From Acidimicrobiaceae bacterium (lineage in GTDB: Bacteria > Actinomycetota > Acidimicrobiia > Acidimicrobiales > Ilumatobacteraceae): DNA of 51,749 bases. Positions 35,199 to 44,107 of this stretch are shown here, in pieces. How positions within the stretch are numbered: position 1 is the first letter of the stretch; each line of letters opens with the position of its first letter. The notes below the pieces were generated by a model. That model had not been told where the DNA came from and made no database searches. It was given only the letters and a program-made list of their open reading frames with translations. The stretch is taken from contig CANFUE010000015.1 in the NCBI GenBank assembly GCA_947450115.1, positions 1 through 51,749 on the forward strand, in the 5' to 3' direction. The position numbers were made by a program, and so were the translations under genes.

Positions 35199-35493
35199 CT
35201 TCACCTCCAGATGGTGGAACACGGAAGCGACCTTGTTCTGCAGCAGGCGCCGCGTTGAGCACTTCTTCGCGGTCGAGGCAAGGCTGTTCAACATCGGCAC
35301 GCAAAACGTTGACGAGCGGGAAAGGCTGGGTCATGGGCTGAACATCGGCAAGTTGAAGATTGTCAATGTCGGCGAAATGATCGAGCATGCCGTCGAGTTG
35401 TTGCGTATAACGCTCCACATCGGCGGCTGAAATATTGAGGCGCGCCATACGTGCAACTTTGGCTACATCGGCGGCAGAGAGACGTTCAGACAC
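35191..35493 (-). CDS. gatC: Aspartyl/glutamyl-tRNA(Asn/Gln) amidotransferase subunit C
   Basis: The product is 100 residues with a GTG start. It follows the GatC pattern: DVAKVARMARLNIS, then QLDGMLDHFADIDNLQLADVQPM, then LRADVEQPCLDREEVLNAAP, and a final GRFRVPP before an acidic tail. GatC is a belt-like subunit that stabilises the GatA-GatB contact. It has no clear Shine-Dalgarno and lies 11 bases after the enoyl-CoA hydratase stop. Confidence 0.95.
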   Translation of the reverse strand: MSERLSAADVAKVARMARLNISAADVERYTQQLDGMLDHFADIDNLQLADVQPMTQPFPLVNVLRADVEQPCLDREEVLNAAPAAEQGRFRVPPSGGEDE

Positions 35494-35504
35494 AAGAGTG
35501 AATG

Positions 35505-36332
35505 CTACCGAGTAACAGGAGCAAATTGAGGAGGTCGCTTCTCCATGAAACTGGCGACTCCCTCTTTAAAATCGGCGCGGGTGAGCGACTCTTTCATGAG
35601 TACAAGAGCCCGTTGTTCCGATTCTGTGATGGCCTGCGTGGTGTCGGCATAGACCTGTTGTTTCATTACCTTCATGGAGGTGGGCGACACATTTGTTGCC
35701 AAATCACTCGCATAGGCAATTGCATGATTGAGCAACTGGTCTGCCGGCACTACGCCATTGATCATTCCCATTTGAAGCGCCTCTTCTGCAAGAAAAACTC
35801 GCCCGCTCAACAACACATCGAGCGCATTTGCTGTTCCAACGAGACGTGGCAACAACCAGCTCATGCCATATTCAGCAATGAGACCTCGACGCGCAAACGC
35901 TGTAGTGAATTTTGCACCAGCTGCTGCAAACCGGACGTCACACATCAACGCCTGCACCATGCCAATTCCTGCACATGCACCATTGACTGCCGCGATGACT
36001 GGCTTAGGGATAGTTGTTGTATACGACTGCAAGCGACCACCTGCTGCCGATTCTGCGCCAGCGTTTGACCCACCCGAAGAGGAGCGTCCAATGGACTGCA
36101 ACGCATCCATGTCGGCACCTGCACAGAAACCCTTTCCAGCCCCCGTTACCACAAGTACACGTACTTCGTCGTTTGCAACGCATTCATCCATCAAGGTGAA
36201 ATAACGCTCGGAGAGTTCACCGTTCCATGCGTTCAATCGATCGGTCCGATTCAACGTAAGAAGCGCTACTCCTGGAGCGGGGTGCGAAAGAAGGACTGTG
36301 TCGTTTGCTGCAGAGTTATTGGAGGTCGCCAT
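35505..36332 (-). CDS. Enoyl-CoA hydratase/isomerase family protein
   Basis: The product is 275 residues from the ATG at 36332; earlier in-frame starts lie well inside lgt. Crotonase-fold motifs are present: VALLTLNRTDRLNAWN, the oxyanion-hole segment GAGKGFCAGADMDAL, VIAAVNGACAGIGM and DVRFAAAGAKF...RRGLIAEYGMSWLLPRLVG. The Glu in LIAEYGMS sits where one of the hydratase glutamates falls in many homologues. A Gly/Ser-rich insertion (GRSSSGGSNAGAESAAGG) follows the first active-site loop. The exact substrate (beta-oxidation intermediate or other acyl-CoA) cannot be told. The start overlaps the lgt end by 17 bases. Confidence 0.9.
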   Translation of the reverse strand: MATSNNSAANDTVLLSHPAPGVALLTLNRTDRLNAWNGELSERYFTLMDECVANDEVRVLVVTGAGKGFCAGADMDALQSIGRSSSGGSNAGAESAAGGRLQSYTTTIPKPVIAAVNGACAGIGMVQALMCDVRFAAAGAKFTTAFARRGLIAEYGMSWLLPRLVGTANALDVLLSGRVFLAEEALQMGMINGVVPADQLLNHAIAYASDLATNVSPTSMKVMKQQVYADTTQAITESEQRALVLMKESLTRADFKEGVASFMEKRPPQFAPVTR

Positions 36333-37170
36333 AGGGAAGAACGTTAGACGGGTCAGGCTCACTACGCCGATACCAGAGCGCTTCTTGAACCAAAAAGCCA
36401 ATAGAAATGGTGAAGACTGCGAGAGATACCCACTGATTCAGCCGTAATCCACCCACATGATGAGCTTCATCAATGCGCAGACCTTCAATGAAAAAACGCA
36501 TCACGGTGTACCCCGCCGAATATACAAAAAAGAGTCGCCCGGGTCGTAAGGGAACTTTCTTATCGACCACAAGCAACACCCAACACAAAAGAGCACAGCC
36601 GAGCGACTCGTAAAGAAATGTTGGGTGGAAAGTAGTGCCTACAGGGAAACCCGCACTCAGTGTTTTGTCGGCACTAATTTGAAGAGCCCAAGGTAACGAG
36701 GTGGCTTTACCAAAGAGTTCTTGGTTAAACCAGTTTCCCCACCGGCCAATTGCTTGTGCAATTGCAAGTGCTGGCGCAGCACACGTCAGAATCGATAAAA
36801 CGCGTAAACCGTGATGACGAGCAACCCACATTCCGACAATTGCTCCGAGCGCGATGCCGCCCCAAATTCCTAAGCCGCCCTCCCACACCTTGATGATGTC
36901 GCCATAGTGATGTGAGAAGCGCGACCAATCGGTGACAACGTGATACAGGCGAGCACCAACAACGCCTGCAGGCACTGCCCACATTGCAATTGACCCAATG
37001 TCTTCACCGGTTGCAACACCACGCGCTTCAACACGCTTCCCCGTTAGCCAGACCGCGGCAACCACACCTAGGGCAATCATGAGGCCATAGGCGTTCATGC
37101 GCAATGGCCCTAAGTGCAACGACCCAGAAGAAGGGCTCGGAATACTTGCCCATATATAAAGGTATGACAC
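36316..37170 (-). CDS. lgt: Prolipoprotein diacylglyceryl transferase
   Basis: The product is 284 residues if the GTG at 37170 is used. That start gives the usual N-terminal ASIPSPSSGSLHLGPL... and lies 4 bases after the upstream stop. An ATG at 37191 inside the upstream gene is an alternative. The Lgt signature GRWGNWFNQELFG is intact, with PLRMNAYGLMIALG, GVVGARLYHVVTDW and a late RPGRLFFVYSAGYTVMRFFIEGLR block. The enzyme is a multi-pass membrane protein. It attaches diacylglycerol from phosphatidylglycerol to the lipobox Cys, so it serves the ten or so lipoproteins encoded nearby. Confidence 0.95.
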   Translation of the reverse strand: MSYLYIWASIPSPSSGSLHLGPLRMNAYGLMIALGVVAAVWLTGKRVEARGVATGEDIGSIAMWAVPAGVVGARLYHVVTDWSRFSHHYGDIIKVWEGGLGIWGGIALGAIVGMWVARHHGLRVLSILTCAAPALAIAQAIGRWGNWFNQELFGKATSLPWALQISADKTLSAGFPVGTTFHPTFLYESLGCALLCWVLLVVDKKVPLRPGRLFFVYSAGYTVMRFFIEGLRIDEAHHVGGLRLNQWVSLAVFTISIGFLVQEALWYRRSEPDPSNVLPYGDLQ

Positions 37171-37174
37171 GCAG

Positions 37175-37939
37175 TTAACTTTCTGCCACATCAAAAGCGA
37201 AATGAACCGCGCCATCAAAAATGAGTTGCTTATCAAAATCTTGAGTAGCCACGTGATAGCTGCGTTCTAACTTCACTTGTTCAACAGGCCCACCATACGT
37301 TGCAACTAACAAATCGCTATCGGCCGGGCTCACGACGTGGTCTTGGGTTGAGGAAAAGAGCAACAACGGCACTTTTACTTCTGGCAACCGTTGCGGCAAT
37401 GGTGTGAGTCCTTCGGCGATGAAAGAGAGAAGCGGCCGAATAGGGGTACCTGGATACGCATTTTCTGTAGAAGCAGGGTCGGCGATATCACTGCCAATTC
37501 CTGGAATCACTTCTGTTCCCTCTTTCAACATGCCTTCAATTGCACTCACTATTTCTGCAGGCATTGGTTGAGTAGCAGGGTTCACGCAGACGATGCCTGC
37601 GATGTCGGGATGTTGTGCAGCGAGCCACAATGTGAGCGTTCCGCCCATCGACAAACCCATCACCACTACTTTCTCCACGCGCGATGCCAACATTGCATAT
37701 GCGGTGTCGGCGTCTCGCAACCAATCACTCCACGTTGTAGGCAACATATCTTCGATGTCGGTTCCGTGCCCAGCAAGCCGAGGCATCTCCACGTGAAATC
37801 CGGCCGAGGCACAGGCTTCAGCGAGCCCCCGCATTGAGCCAGGGTTACCGGTGAAACCATGCACCACCAAAACACCTGTTGTGAGGGTTCCTTGATGAGA
37901 CCACGCTTCTGCACCAACCATTACGCCATGTGTCGCCAT
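37175..37939 (-). CDS. Alpha/beta hydrolase, carboxylesterase/monoacylglycerol-lipase type
   Basis: The product is 254 residues from the ATG at 37939; the upstream extension overlaps the divergent gene. The fold is shown by VLVVHGFTGNPGSM (oxyanion), MPRLAGHGT, the nucleophile elbow GLSMGG, the acid in SSTQDHVVSP and the late base His in RSYHVATQD. This set is close to Est30-like carboxylesterases. It has no signal peptide, so it is cytosolic. It heads the lgt-ech-gatCAB run. Confidence 0.88.
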   Translation of the reverse strand: MATHGVMVGAEAWSHQGTLTTGVLVVHGFTGNPGSMRGLAEACASAGFHVEMPRLAGHGTDIEDMLPTTWSDWLRDADTAYAMLASRVEKVVVMGLSMGGTLTLWLAAQHPDIAGIVCVNPATQPMPAEIVSAIEGMLKEGTEVIPGIGSDIADPASTENAYPGTPIRPLLSFIAEGLTPLPQRLPEVKVPLLLFSSTQDHVVSPADSDLLVATYGGPVEQVKLERSYHVATQDFDKQLIFDGAVHFAFDVAES

Positions 37940-37995
37940 GATCTCAGTGTAGATGCCCGCGATGTTTGGCTTGCCTTCGTGTCTACGCTGGAACC

Positions 37996-38916
37996 ATGCG
38001 GAACAGGTGGAAATCGGTGGAATCATCAGCCATCAGCGCCATTATTCCCGTCCTTGCACTCCTTCCGGCATGGATCGTCTCGACATCAATTTTTTGGTGG
38101 TGCTTTTCACTTATTTTTTCCGTCAATTTTTTCGTCTTCCATGCCGTGATCGCACTAGGTGCAGGACTCATGTTTTTTCTTCCCACTCAACGGCTACTTG
38201 TTGTGCGACTTCTGGGAACCCGTTTGCCAAACGCACTCGAGATGGAACGGCTTACACCTTCAATAAAAATTGTGGCACAAAGTGCACGGCTTCATACTCC
38301 ACGTTTTGTTATAGCAATTGACGAAAGTGCCGATATCAATGCCTTCGCTTGTGGTGGCCACATTCTTGTGGTGAGTTCATATGCAGTCCAGCACCTCAGC
38401 GATGCTGAACTTACTGGTGTAGTCGCCCATGAAATGAGCCACCACCTTGGCGCACATACCGTTGCCTTATCTATTGGGCAATGGTTGAGTTTGCCCATCA
38501 TCACCTGTGCGCGACTTGGTTTTTTTCTGCAAGGCACAGCACTCCGCATCGAAAAATTTCTCATCCAACGTCATCGGTATTTCCGTACTCCAAGCAAACT
38601 CATTACTTCTTTGTTCACCGCAACTGCATGGATCTTTCAATCTTCACTTGTGAGTGCCCATCTATTGAACAACATCGTGGGGAAAAATGCCGAGTTTCAA
38701 GCCGATGCTCGTGCTGTATCACTCGGCTTTGGACCACAACTATCGTCTGCACTTTCTCGATTCACTCTTACCAACAAGAGTCCAGAAAATGAATCCCGCA
38801 TGCGTCATTTGGCAAAGAAGCAATGGCACGAAAAGATCTTCTCTTCTCACCCTGCGGCCCACACTCGTATTGCTCGAATCGAAGCTCAACTTCGTACGCA
38901 ACAACAACGCAGGTAA
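37996..38916 (+). CDS. M48-family membrane zinc metalloprotease (HtpX/BlaR1-like)
   Basis: The product is 306 residues from the ATG at 37996; an earlier in-frame TTG is less likely. The N-terminal part has about two membrane segments, followed by FVIAIDESADINAFACGG, typical of M48 peptidases. The zinc site is HEMSHH (His145, Glu146, His149). The third ligand is likely the Glu in NAEFQADARAVSLG. The substrate is probably an integral or envelope protein. It is divergent from the serine hydrolase with a 56-base gap and starts the long plus-strand run. Confidence 0.85.
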   Translation: MRNRWKSVESSAISAIIPVLALLPAWIVSTSIFWWCFSLIFSVNFFVFHAVIALGAGLMFFLPTQRLLVVRLLGTRLPNALEMERLTPSIKIVAQSARLHTPRFVIAIDESADINAFACGGHILVVSSYAVQHLSDAELTGVVAHEMSHHLGAHTVALSIGQWLSLPIITCARLGFFLQGTALRIEKFLIQRHRYFRTPSKLITSLFTATAWIFQSSLVSAHLLNNIVGKNAEFQADARAVSLGFGPQLSSALSRFTLTNKSPENESRMRHLAKKQWHEKIFSSHPAAHTRIARIEAQLRTQQQRR

Positions 38917-38925
38917 CCTGTCGAG

Positions 38926-39912
38926 GTGCAACTCGTTTCTGGTCAATCCGCATGGGCGATAGAAGCCACCAACCTCGTTCGCAGGTTCGGAGAGAATTAC
39001 GCGGTCAACGGCATCGACTTGCGTGTTTCGCCAGGTGAAATTTATGGTTTTCTCGGGCCCAATGGTGCCGGGAAAAGTACAACAGTGCGCATGCTCACCA
39101 CTCTTCTTGCACCCACCTCGGGCGATGCACTTATCATGGGACACAGCATCGTCACCAAGCCCGACACGGTTCGTTTTCATATTGGCGTTGCTTTGCAAGA
39201 TGCTGCCCTCGACCCAAAACAAACCGGCCGCGAGTTGCTCGACATGCAAGGTCGGCTTTATGGCTTGAATAGCCTTGAACGAAAAACTCGCGTAGAAGAA
39301 CTCCTCCAACTTGTTGACATTGATTCTGCAATTGATGATCGCATCAGTACATATTCGGGAGGCATGAAGCGTCGCCTCGACCTTGCGGCCGCACTTGTTC
39401 ACCAACCTCAAGTACTTTTTCTCGATGAGCCCACTACTGGTCTCGACCCTGTGAGCCGGGCCAAAGTGTGGAAAGAAGTGCGTCACCTCAATGAAGATCT
39501 GGGTATGACCATTTTTCTCACAACGCAATACCTCGAAGAAGCAGATGAACTTGCTCACCGCGTAGGCATTATTGCAAAAGGGTCACTCGCAGTGGAGGGA
39601 ACTCCAACCGAATTGAAAAAAGCAATTGGGTCCGATGTTGTTGTTGCGCGCATACCAACAACCGAGACATCTCGGGCTGCCCAAATAGTGAACAACATCA
39701 GTGGTGTGCAATCAGTTGAAGTTCAAGATGATGAAGTCATCATTTCAATTGGCAATGGTGCACGCGGCATTAGCCCCATTGCGGTAGCCCTGTCCGATGC
39801 CAATGTTCCCGTTTTGGAAATTACTCTGCGCACTCCAACACTCGATGATGTTTTTCTTCATGCAACTGGCAACCGCTTGCAAGAACGTAACGAAGCAAAG
39901 GTTGCACAATGA
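38926..39912 (+). CDS. ABC transporter ATP-binding protein, DrrA-like
   Basis: The product is 328 residues with a GTG start 9 bases after the M48 gene. Walker A is GPNGAGKST (44-52), the signature is YSGGMKRRLDLAAAL, Walker B is VLFLDEPTTGLD and the switch His lies after TTQYLEEADEL. A C-terminal regulatory extension of about 90 residues ends with LEITLRTPTLDDVFLHATG, a hallmark of the DRA/DrrA subfamily that pairs with ABC-2 permeases for drug, lipid or glycoconjugate export. It overlaps the permease gene as ATGA. Confidence 0.93.
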   Translation: MQLVSGQSAWAIEATNLVRRFGENYAVNGIDLRVSPGEIYGFLGPNGAGKSTTVRMLTTLLAPTSGDALIMGHSIVTKPDTVRFHIGVALQDAALDPKQTGRELLDMQGRLYGLNSLERKTRVEELLQLVDIDSAIDDRISTYSGGMKRRLDLAAALVHQPQVLFLDEPTTGLDPVSRAKVWKEVRHLNEDLGMTIFLTTQYLEEADELAHRVGIIAKGSLAVEGTPTELKKAIGSDVVVARIPTTETSRAAQIVNNISGVQSVEVQDDEVIISIGNGARGISPIAVALSDANVPVLEITLRTPTLDDVFLHATGNRLQERNEAKVAQ

Positions 39913-40706
39913 CCTCGCAGAACATCACCGCCCGCAAGTCTGGGTTCTTTCACGACCTTGGCACTGTGGCACTTCGCGCGCTTCGCCTCACCGCTCGCGA
40001 CCCGGAAGCAATTGGGCCGGCACTCATCATCCCTTTATTTTTTCTTGTGGTCAATATTGGGTCACTGCAATCATTTGTTGAAGGCCGTTTCCCCACAGGG
40101 TTCGATTTTAAAGCCTTCCAATTACCAGTTGCGGTGGTCTTTGCGGTCACCGGTGTTTCTCGTGCAGGGTCATTAGTAACCGATATTCAAGATGGCTACC
40201 TCGATCGCCTCCTTCTCACACCAGTACGTCGTGCCACTTTGCTCCTCGGACTCATGGTTGCCGACTTCACTGTTGTGTGCATCATGACAATTCCCGTTGT
40301 GCTCTTAGGGCTTGTGCTCGGCATCACCTACGAAACAGGAATTTTGGGCATGATGCTTTTTGTTCTCATTGGGGGCTTATGGGGCTTAGCCTTCACCGGC
40401 TTTCCCTATGCCATTGCACTAAAGACAGGCAACCCAACGGCAGTGAACAATGCATTTCTTTTATTCTTTCCGTTTGCATTTCTCACTACTGCGTATGTCC
40501 CTAAACAAGCACTCACTGGATGGCTCAGCACCATCGCAACTTATAACCCCACTACTTATTTGCTCGACGCCTTACGTTCACTCATTAGTGGCGGGTGGAA
40601 TATCACACTCCTTGCAAAAGGTTTCTGTGCAATTGCCATTATCGGCGGGGTCTCATTTTCAATGGCTTTTGCCGCACTCCGCGGTCGCGTATCACGAAAC
40701 TCATAA
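39909..40706 (+). CDS. ABC-2 type permease, DrrB-like
   Basis: The product is 265 residues with six predicted membrane segments. The block VTDIQDGYLDRLLLTPVRRATLLLG is the ABC-2 permease element that contacts the ATPase, and AFLTTAYVPKQALTGWL...YNPTTYLLDALR is typical of daunorubicin-type exporters. It is translationally coupled to the DrrA-like ATPase. The substrate is unknown. Linkage to the heme, lnt and glycosyltransferase genes suggests an envelope compound (inference). Confidence 0.92.
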   Translation: MTSQNITARKSGFFHDLGTVALRALRLTARDPEAIGPALIIPLFFLVVNIGSLQSFVEGRFPTGFDFKAFQLPVAVVFAVTGVSRAGSLVTDIQDGYLDRLLLTPVRRATLLLGLMVADFTVVCIMTIPVVLLGLVLGITYETGILGMMLFVLIGGLWGLAFTGFPYAIALKTGNPTAVNNAFLLFFPFAFLTTAYVPKQALTGWLSTIATYNPTTYLLDALRSLISGGWNITLLAKGFCAIAIIGGVSFSMAFAALRGRVSRNS

Positions 40707-40716
40707 CAGGTAAAAG

Positions 40717-41757
40717 ATGACAGCTCCCCACACTTCCCCATTCCTTACAGCCGCTCGTGGCAAACACGCGGCACACACTCCGGTGTGGTTCATGCGTCAA
40801 GCTGGTCGCAGCCTTCCGGAGTATCGTGCGTTACGCGGCGAGGGAAGCATTTTAGATGCAATAAAAAAACCTGAGCTTGCTGCTGAATTTACTTTGCAAC
40901 CCGTTCGGCGATATGGCGTTGACGCTGCAGTTCTCTATAGCGACATAGTGGTTTCTTCACATGCCGTTGGTTTTGGTATCGATGTTGCACCTGGTACTGG
41001 CCCAGTTGCCCCGCTTCCCCTACGCACCAGCAACGACCTCATTCGATTGCGCGCACTGGAACCTGAAACAGACATGCACTATGTGATGCAGACAATTGAC
41101 ATGTTGGTGAAAGAACTAGAAGTACCACTTCTTGGCTTTGCTGGTGCTCCATTCACCGTGGCTAGCTACCTCATTGAAGGAAAGCCCAGCAGAACTTACG
41201 AATACTCGTTTGCCATGATTCGCGAAAATGAAATGTTGTGGCACAGCATCATGGAAAGACTCACGCAGCACGCCGTTGCTCTTGTTTCCGCACAAATTCA
41301 ACATGGTGCACAAGCATTCCAAATTTTCGATAGTTGGGTTGGCGCATTAACAGTGGATGATTACCGAAAATACGTCTTACCCCACACCAAAAATGTATTT
41401 GCTGAACTTTCACTGTTGCACCCAGAAGTTCCTGGTATTCATTTTGGAGTGAATTGTGCTCACCTACTTGAGGCCATGCACGAGGCAGGCGCTTCGATTA
41501 TGGGAATTGATGCAACCATTTCGCTACACGCCGTTCGCGAACGACTCGGGGCAGATGTTGTGCTGCAGGGAAACCTCAATACCGACCGAGTTCTTGAAGG
41601 TGCAAAGTCGGCCATTGCGGCAACTGACGAAGTGCTTGCCAGCAATGCTCAACATCCCGGACACATTTTCAACCTCGGTCACGGAGTAACACCGCAGTGC
41701 GACCCCGATGTGCTCCATGCCATCGTGCAACATGTTCATGAAAGGACAGCGCAATGA
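40717..41757 (+). CDS. hemE: Uroporphyrinogen III decarboxylase
   Basis: The product is 346 residues with an AGGT Shine-Dalgarno 5 bases ahead of the ATG. Family motifs are VWFMRQAGRSLPEYR, the Asp in YSDIVVSSHAVGFG, GFAGAPFTVASY and GIHFGVNCAHLLEAM, with NLGHGVTPQCDPD at the C-terminus. It decarboxylates the four acetate side chains of uroporphyrinogen III to make coproporphyrinogen III in the cytosol. The stop overlaps hemH as ATGA. Confidence 0.97.
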   Translation: MTAPHTSPFLTAARGKHAAHTPVWFMRQAGRSLPEYRALRGEGSILDAIKKPELAAEFTLQPVRRYGVDAAVLYSDIVVSSHAVGFGIDVAPGTGPVAPLPLRTSNDLIRLRALEPETDMHYVMQTIDMLVKELEVPLLGFAGAPFTVASYLIEGKPSRTYEYSFAMIRENEMLWHSIMERLTQHAVALVSAQIQHGAQAFQIFDSWVGALTVDDYRKYVLPHTKNVFAELSLLHPEVPGIHFGVNCAHLLEAMHEAGASIMGIDATISLHAVRERLGADVVLQGNLNTDRVLEGAKSAIAATDEVLASNAQHPGHIFNLGHGVTPQCDPDVLHAIVQHVHERTAQ

Positions 41758-42677
41758 GCAGCCCCAAAACAGCAGTACTTCTCATGGCATATGGAACCCC
41801 CCGCAGCCGCGAGGAAATTTTGCCGTATTACACCGATATTCGCCGGGGCCGTCCTCCCACCGAAGAGCAACTCGGTGATCTCACCGCGCGCTACGAGGCC
41901 ATCGGTGGTTTGTCACCCCTCGCCGCTTTAACCGAAGCTCAGCGTGATGCACTGCAAGTTGCTCTCAACGGCATCGCACCCAACACGTACCACGTTGCTT
42001 TGGGCCTCAAACATGCCGCGCCGATGATTGAAGACGCGGTGCAGCAGCTCGCAACAGAGGGTTTCACAAAAATCATTGCTCTCGTTCTTGCCCCACATTT
42101 CTCCTCTTTCAGCATTGGCCAATACATTGATCGCGCCACTGCTGCAGCAACTCCTCATGGCATTTCTGTGGTGGGCATTACAAGCTGGGCCACTGAAGAA
42201 GCATTCGTTGCGTTTCTTGCCGCCGATATGACAGCAAAATTGGCATCGATGCCCACTTCCACCCACGTTCTCTTTACTGCACATTCGCTTCCTCAACGCA
42301 TCATTGATGCTGGTGATCCGTACCCAGACCAACTGCGTTCAACCGCCGTTGCGGTTGCTGCAAAAGTTGGGCTCCAGGAAAATGCTCAATGGTCTATTGC
42401 TTGGCAATCTGCAGGTCGCACCCCCGAACCCTGGATCGGCCCCGACATCCTTGCGGTCATAGACGAACTAGCTACGCAAACAACTCCTGCAGCGGGCGTT
42501 CTTGTTTGTGCATGCGGCTTTGTGGCCGACCACCTTGAAGTACTTTTTGACCTCGATATCGAGGCTGCACACCGCGCGCAACAACACGGGCTCGCATTTG
42601 CACGAACAGCATGCGTGAATGAAAATGGAGCAATAATGAATGCACTTGCCCAGCGCGTGCATGCAGCCAACCAATGA
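41754..42677 (+). CDS. hemH: Ferrochelatase (likely coproporphyrin ferrochelatase)
   Basis: The product is 307 residues. Motifs are VLLMAYGTPRSREEILPYYTDIRRGR, the metal-site His in LFTAHSLPQRI, WQSAGRTPEPWIGPDI and CGFVADHLEVLFDLDIEA. It inserts Fe(II) into the porphyrin. With hemE and hemY adjacent and in an actinobacterium, the coproporphyrin-dependent route is likely, where this enzyme is CpfC. The C-terminal Cys-containing extension that holds a [2Fe-2S] cluster in mycobacterial enzymes is absent. No hemQ/chdC is in the window. Confidence 0.93.
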   Translation: MSSPKTAVLLMAYGTPRSREEILPYYTDIRRGRPPTEEQLGDLTARYEAIGGLSPLAALTEAQRDALQVALNGIAPNTYHVALGLKHAAPMIEDAVQQLATEGFTKIIALVLAPHFSSFSIGQYIDRATAAATPHGISVVGITSWATEEAFVAFLAADMTAKLASMPTSTHVLFTAHSLPQRIIDAGDPYPDQLRSTAVAVAAKVGLQENAQWSIAWQSAGRTPEPWIGPDILAVIDELATQTTPAAGVLVCACGFVADHLEVLFDLDIEAAHRAQQHGLAFARTACVNENGAIMNALAQRVHAANQ

Positions 42678-42688
42678 ATTAAGGCAAT

Positions 42689-44107
42689 ATGCCACAAGAA
42701 CAATCCACTCATGCAGAACAACATGTCGTCATTATTGGTGCAGGCATTACAGGCCTATCTTGTGCCCATGCGCTCCTCACTACTGCGCCGCATCTTCGAG
42801 TAACTCTTCTTGAATCTCAGCCCACAACCGGTGGGGTTATTCGTACTTCCCCATTTGCAGGCTTACCTCATGTCGATGAAGCTGCCGATGCATTTTTGTT
42901 GCGTGTGCCATTTGCTGCTCAGCTAGCACAAGACGTAGGACTCAGCAATCAGCTGACATCACCAGAATCTGGCCATGCCTCTGTATGGCGTAATGGTTTG
43001 CATCGGCTTCCTAACGGACTCCTCCTTGGCGTGCCCACACAGCTTTCAGCACTTGCTACCTCGCGACTCATCTCTCCCGTAGGAAAACTTCGCGCTGCAT
43101 TCGACCTCGCGCTTCCCCGTACCCCTGTTGCAAGCGATTCCATTGGCGCTTATATGCGTCGCCGTTTTGGCAATGAAGTACACAACATGCTCATCGACCC
43201 GCTAGTGGGCAGTATCTATGCAGCCGACACCGATAATTTTTCCCTCGAAATGGTTCCACAATTGCATACTCTTGCATCGAGCGGTCGCAGTGTTTTGCTC
43301 ACTTCTCGTCGCACACCCAAACCTGCTGCAAACGTTGCTGCCTCACCTATTTTTGGGGCTCCGCTCAACGGCATGGGAGCCTTAGTAACAGCAACTCAAC
43401 ATGCCGTCGAAACACTCGGCGCAACCATTCGCCTGAACTCACATGTTGCATCCATCGAACCAGTTTCTCAAGAGGGAAAATACTCCGTGCATTTCTTAGC
43501 GAATGGCATCAGCGAGACACTCATGGCCAATCACGTTGTTGTCTGTTCACCAGCAAAACACTCGACGGGATTTTTTGCAGAATCGGCGCCTCAAGTTTCA
43601 CAACTCTTTGCACAAAGTGAACATGCTTCGGTAGTGATGGTTGCACTTGCTGTGCCAAAAGCATCCCTGCCACAAAAAGCGAGCGGCAGTGGGTATTTAG
43701 TACCCAAGCCCGAGCAGCGATTCATTACCGCCGTTTCATTTGCATCGCAAAAATGGGCGCACCTGAATACAACCGACTCAGCAATTCTGCGCGTGTCGCT
43801 TGGCAGAGATGCAATGCCACTTCATGAACATGCCGATGAGGAACTCACTTCGTTTGTTCTTGCCGACATTAAGCGCCATCTTCTTGTTGATCTAGAACCA
43901 ACAGCAATACGCATCACTCGGTGGAAGGAAAGTTTTCCTCAATATCGCCCTCACCATGTTGCTCACGTTGAACATTTAGAAAGACACTTGTCTGAAAAAA
44001 TGCCACGAGTGCACCTTGCAGGAGCAAGTTTTCGAGGAATCGGTGTTCCCTCTTGCATACAGCAAGGTGCTGCTGTCGCGCAGAGAATCATTTCGAGTAT
44101 TTCGTGA
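42689..44107 (+). CDS. hemY: Coproporphyrinogen/protoporphyrinogen oxidase (HemY/CgoX type)
   Basis: The product is 472 residues with AAGG 4 bases ahead of the ATG. The FAD-binding Rossmann motif is VVIIGAGITGLSCAHAL. Other family blocks are GGVIRT, MRRRFGNEVHNMLIDPLVGSIYAAD and the C-terminal LAGASFRGIGVPSCIQQGAAVAQRI. It oxidises coproporphyrinogen (or protoporphyrinogen) to the porphyrin using FAD and O2. It lies 11 bases after hemH. Its TGA overlaps the GTG start of the sortase gene. Confidence 0.94.
   Translation: MPQEQSTHAEQHVVIIGAGITGLSCAHALLTTAPHLRVTLLESQPTTGGVIRTSPFAGLPHVDEAADAFLLRVPFAAQLAQDVGLSNQLTSPESGHASVWRNGLHRLPNGLLLGVPTQLSALATSRLISPVGKLRAAFDLALPRTPVASDSIGAYMRRRFGNEVHNMLIDPLVGSIYAADTDNFSLEMVPQLHTLASSGRSVLLTSRRTPKPAANVAASPIFGAPLNGMGALVTATQHAVETLGATIRLNSHVASIEPVSQEGKYSVHFLANGISETLMANHVVVCSPAKHSTGFFAESAPQVSQLFAQSEHASVVMVALAVPKASLPQKASGSGYLVPKPEQRFITAVSFASQKWAHLNTTDSAILRVSLGRDAMPLHEHADEELTSFVLADIKRHLLVDLEPTAIRITRWKESFPQYRPHHVAHVEHLERHLSEKMPRVHLAGASFRGIGVPSCIQQGAAVAQRIISSIS

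Noticed and set aside
1754-37939. Reassignment of UGA to a standard amino acid (Gly or Trp code) in this genome
   Set aside because: UGA ends many intact genes here, including the PotD-like gene, gatA, the FG-GAP and pentapeptide genes, at the expected lengths and in coupling overlaps. Only one UGA lies inside a conserved frame.
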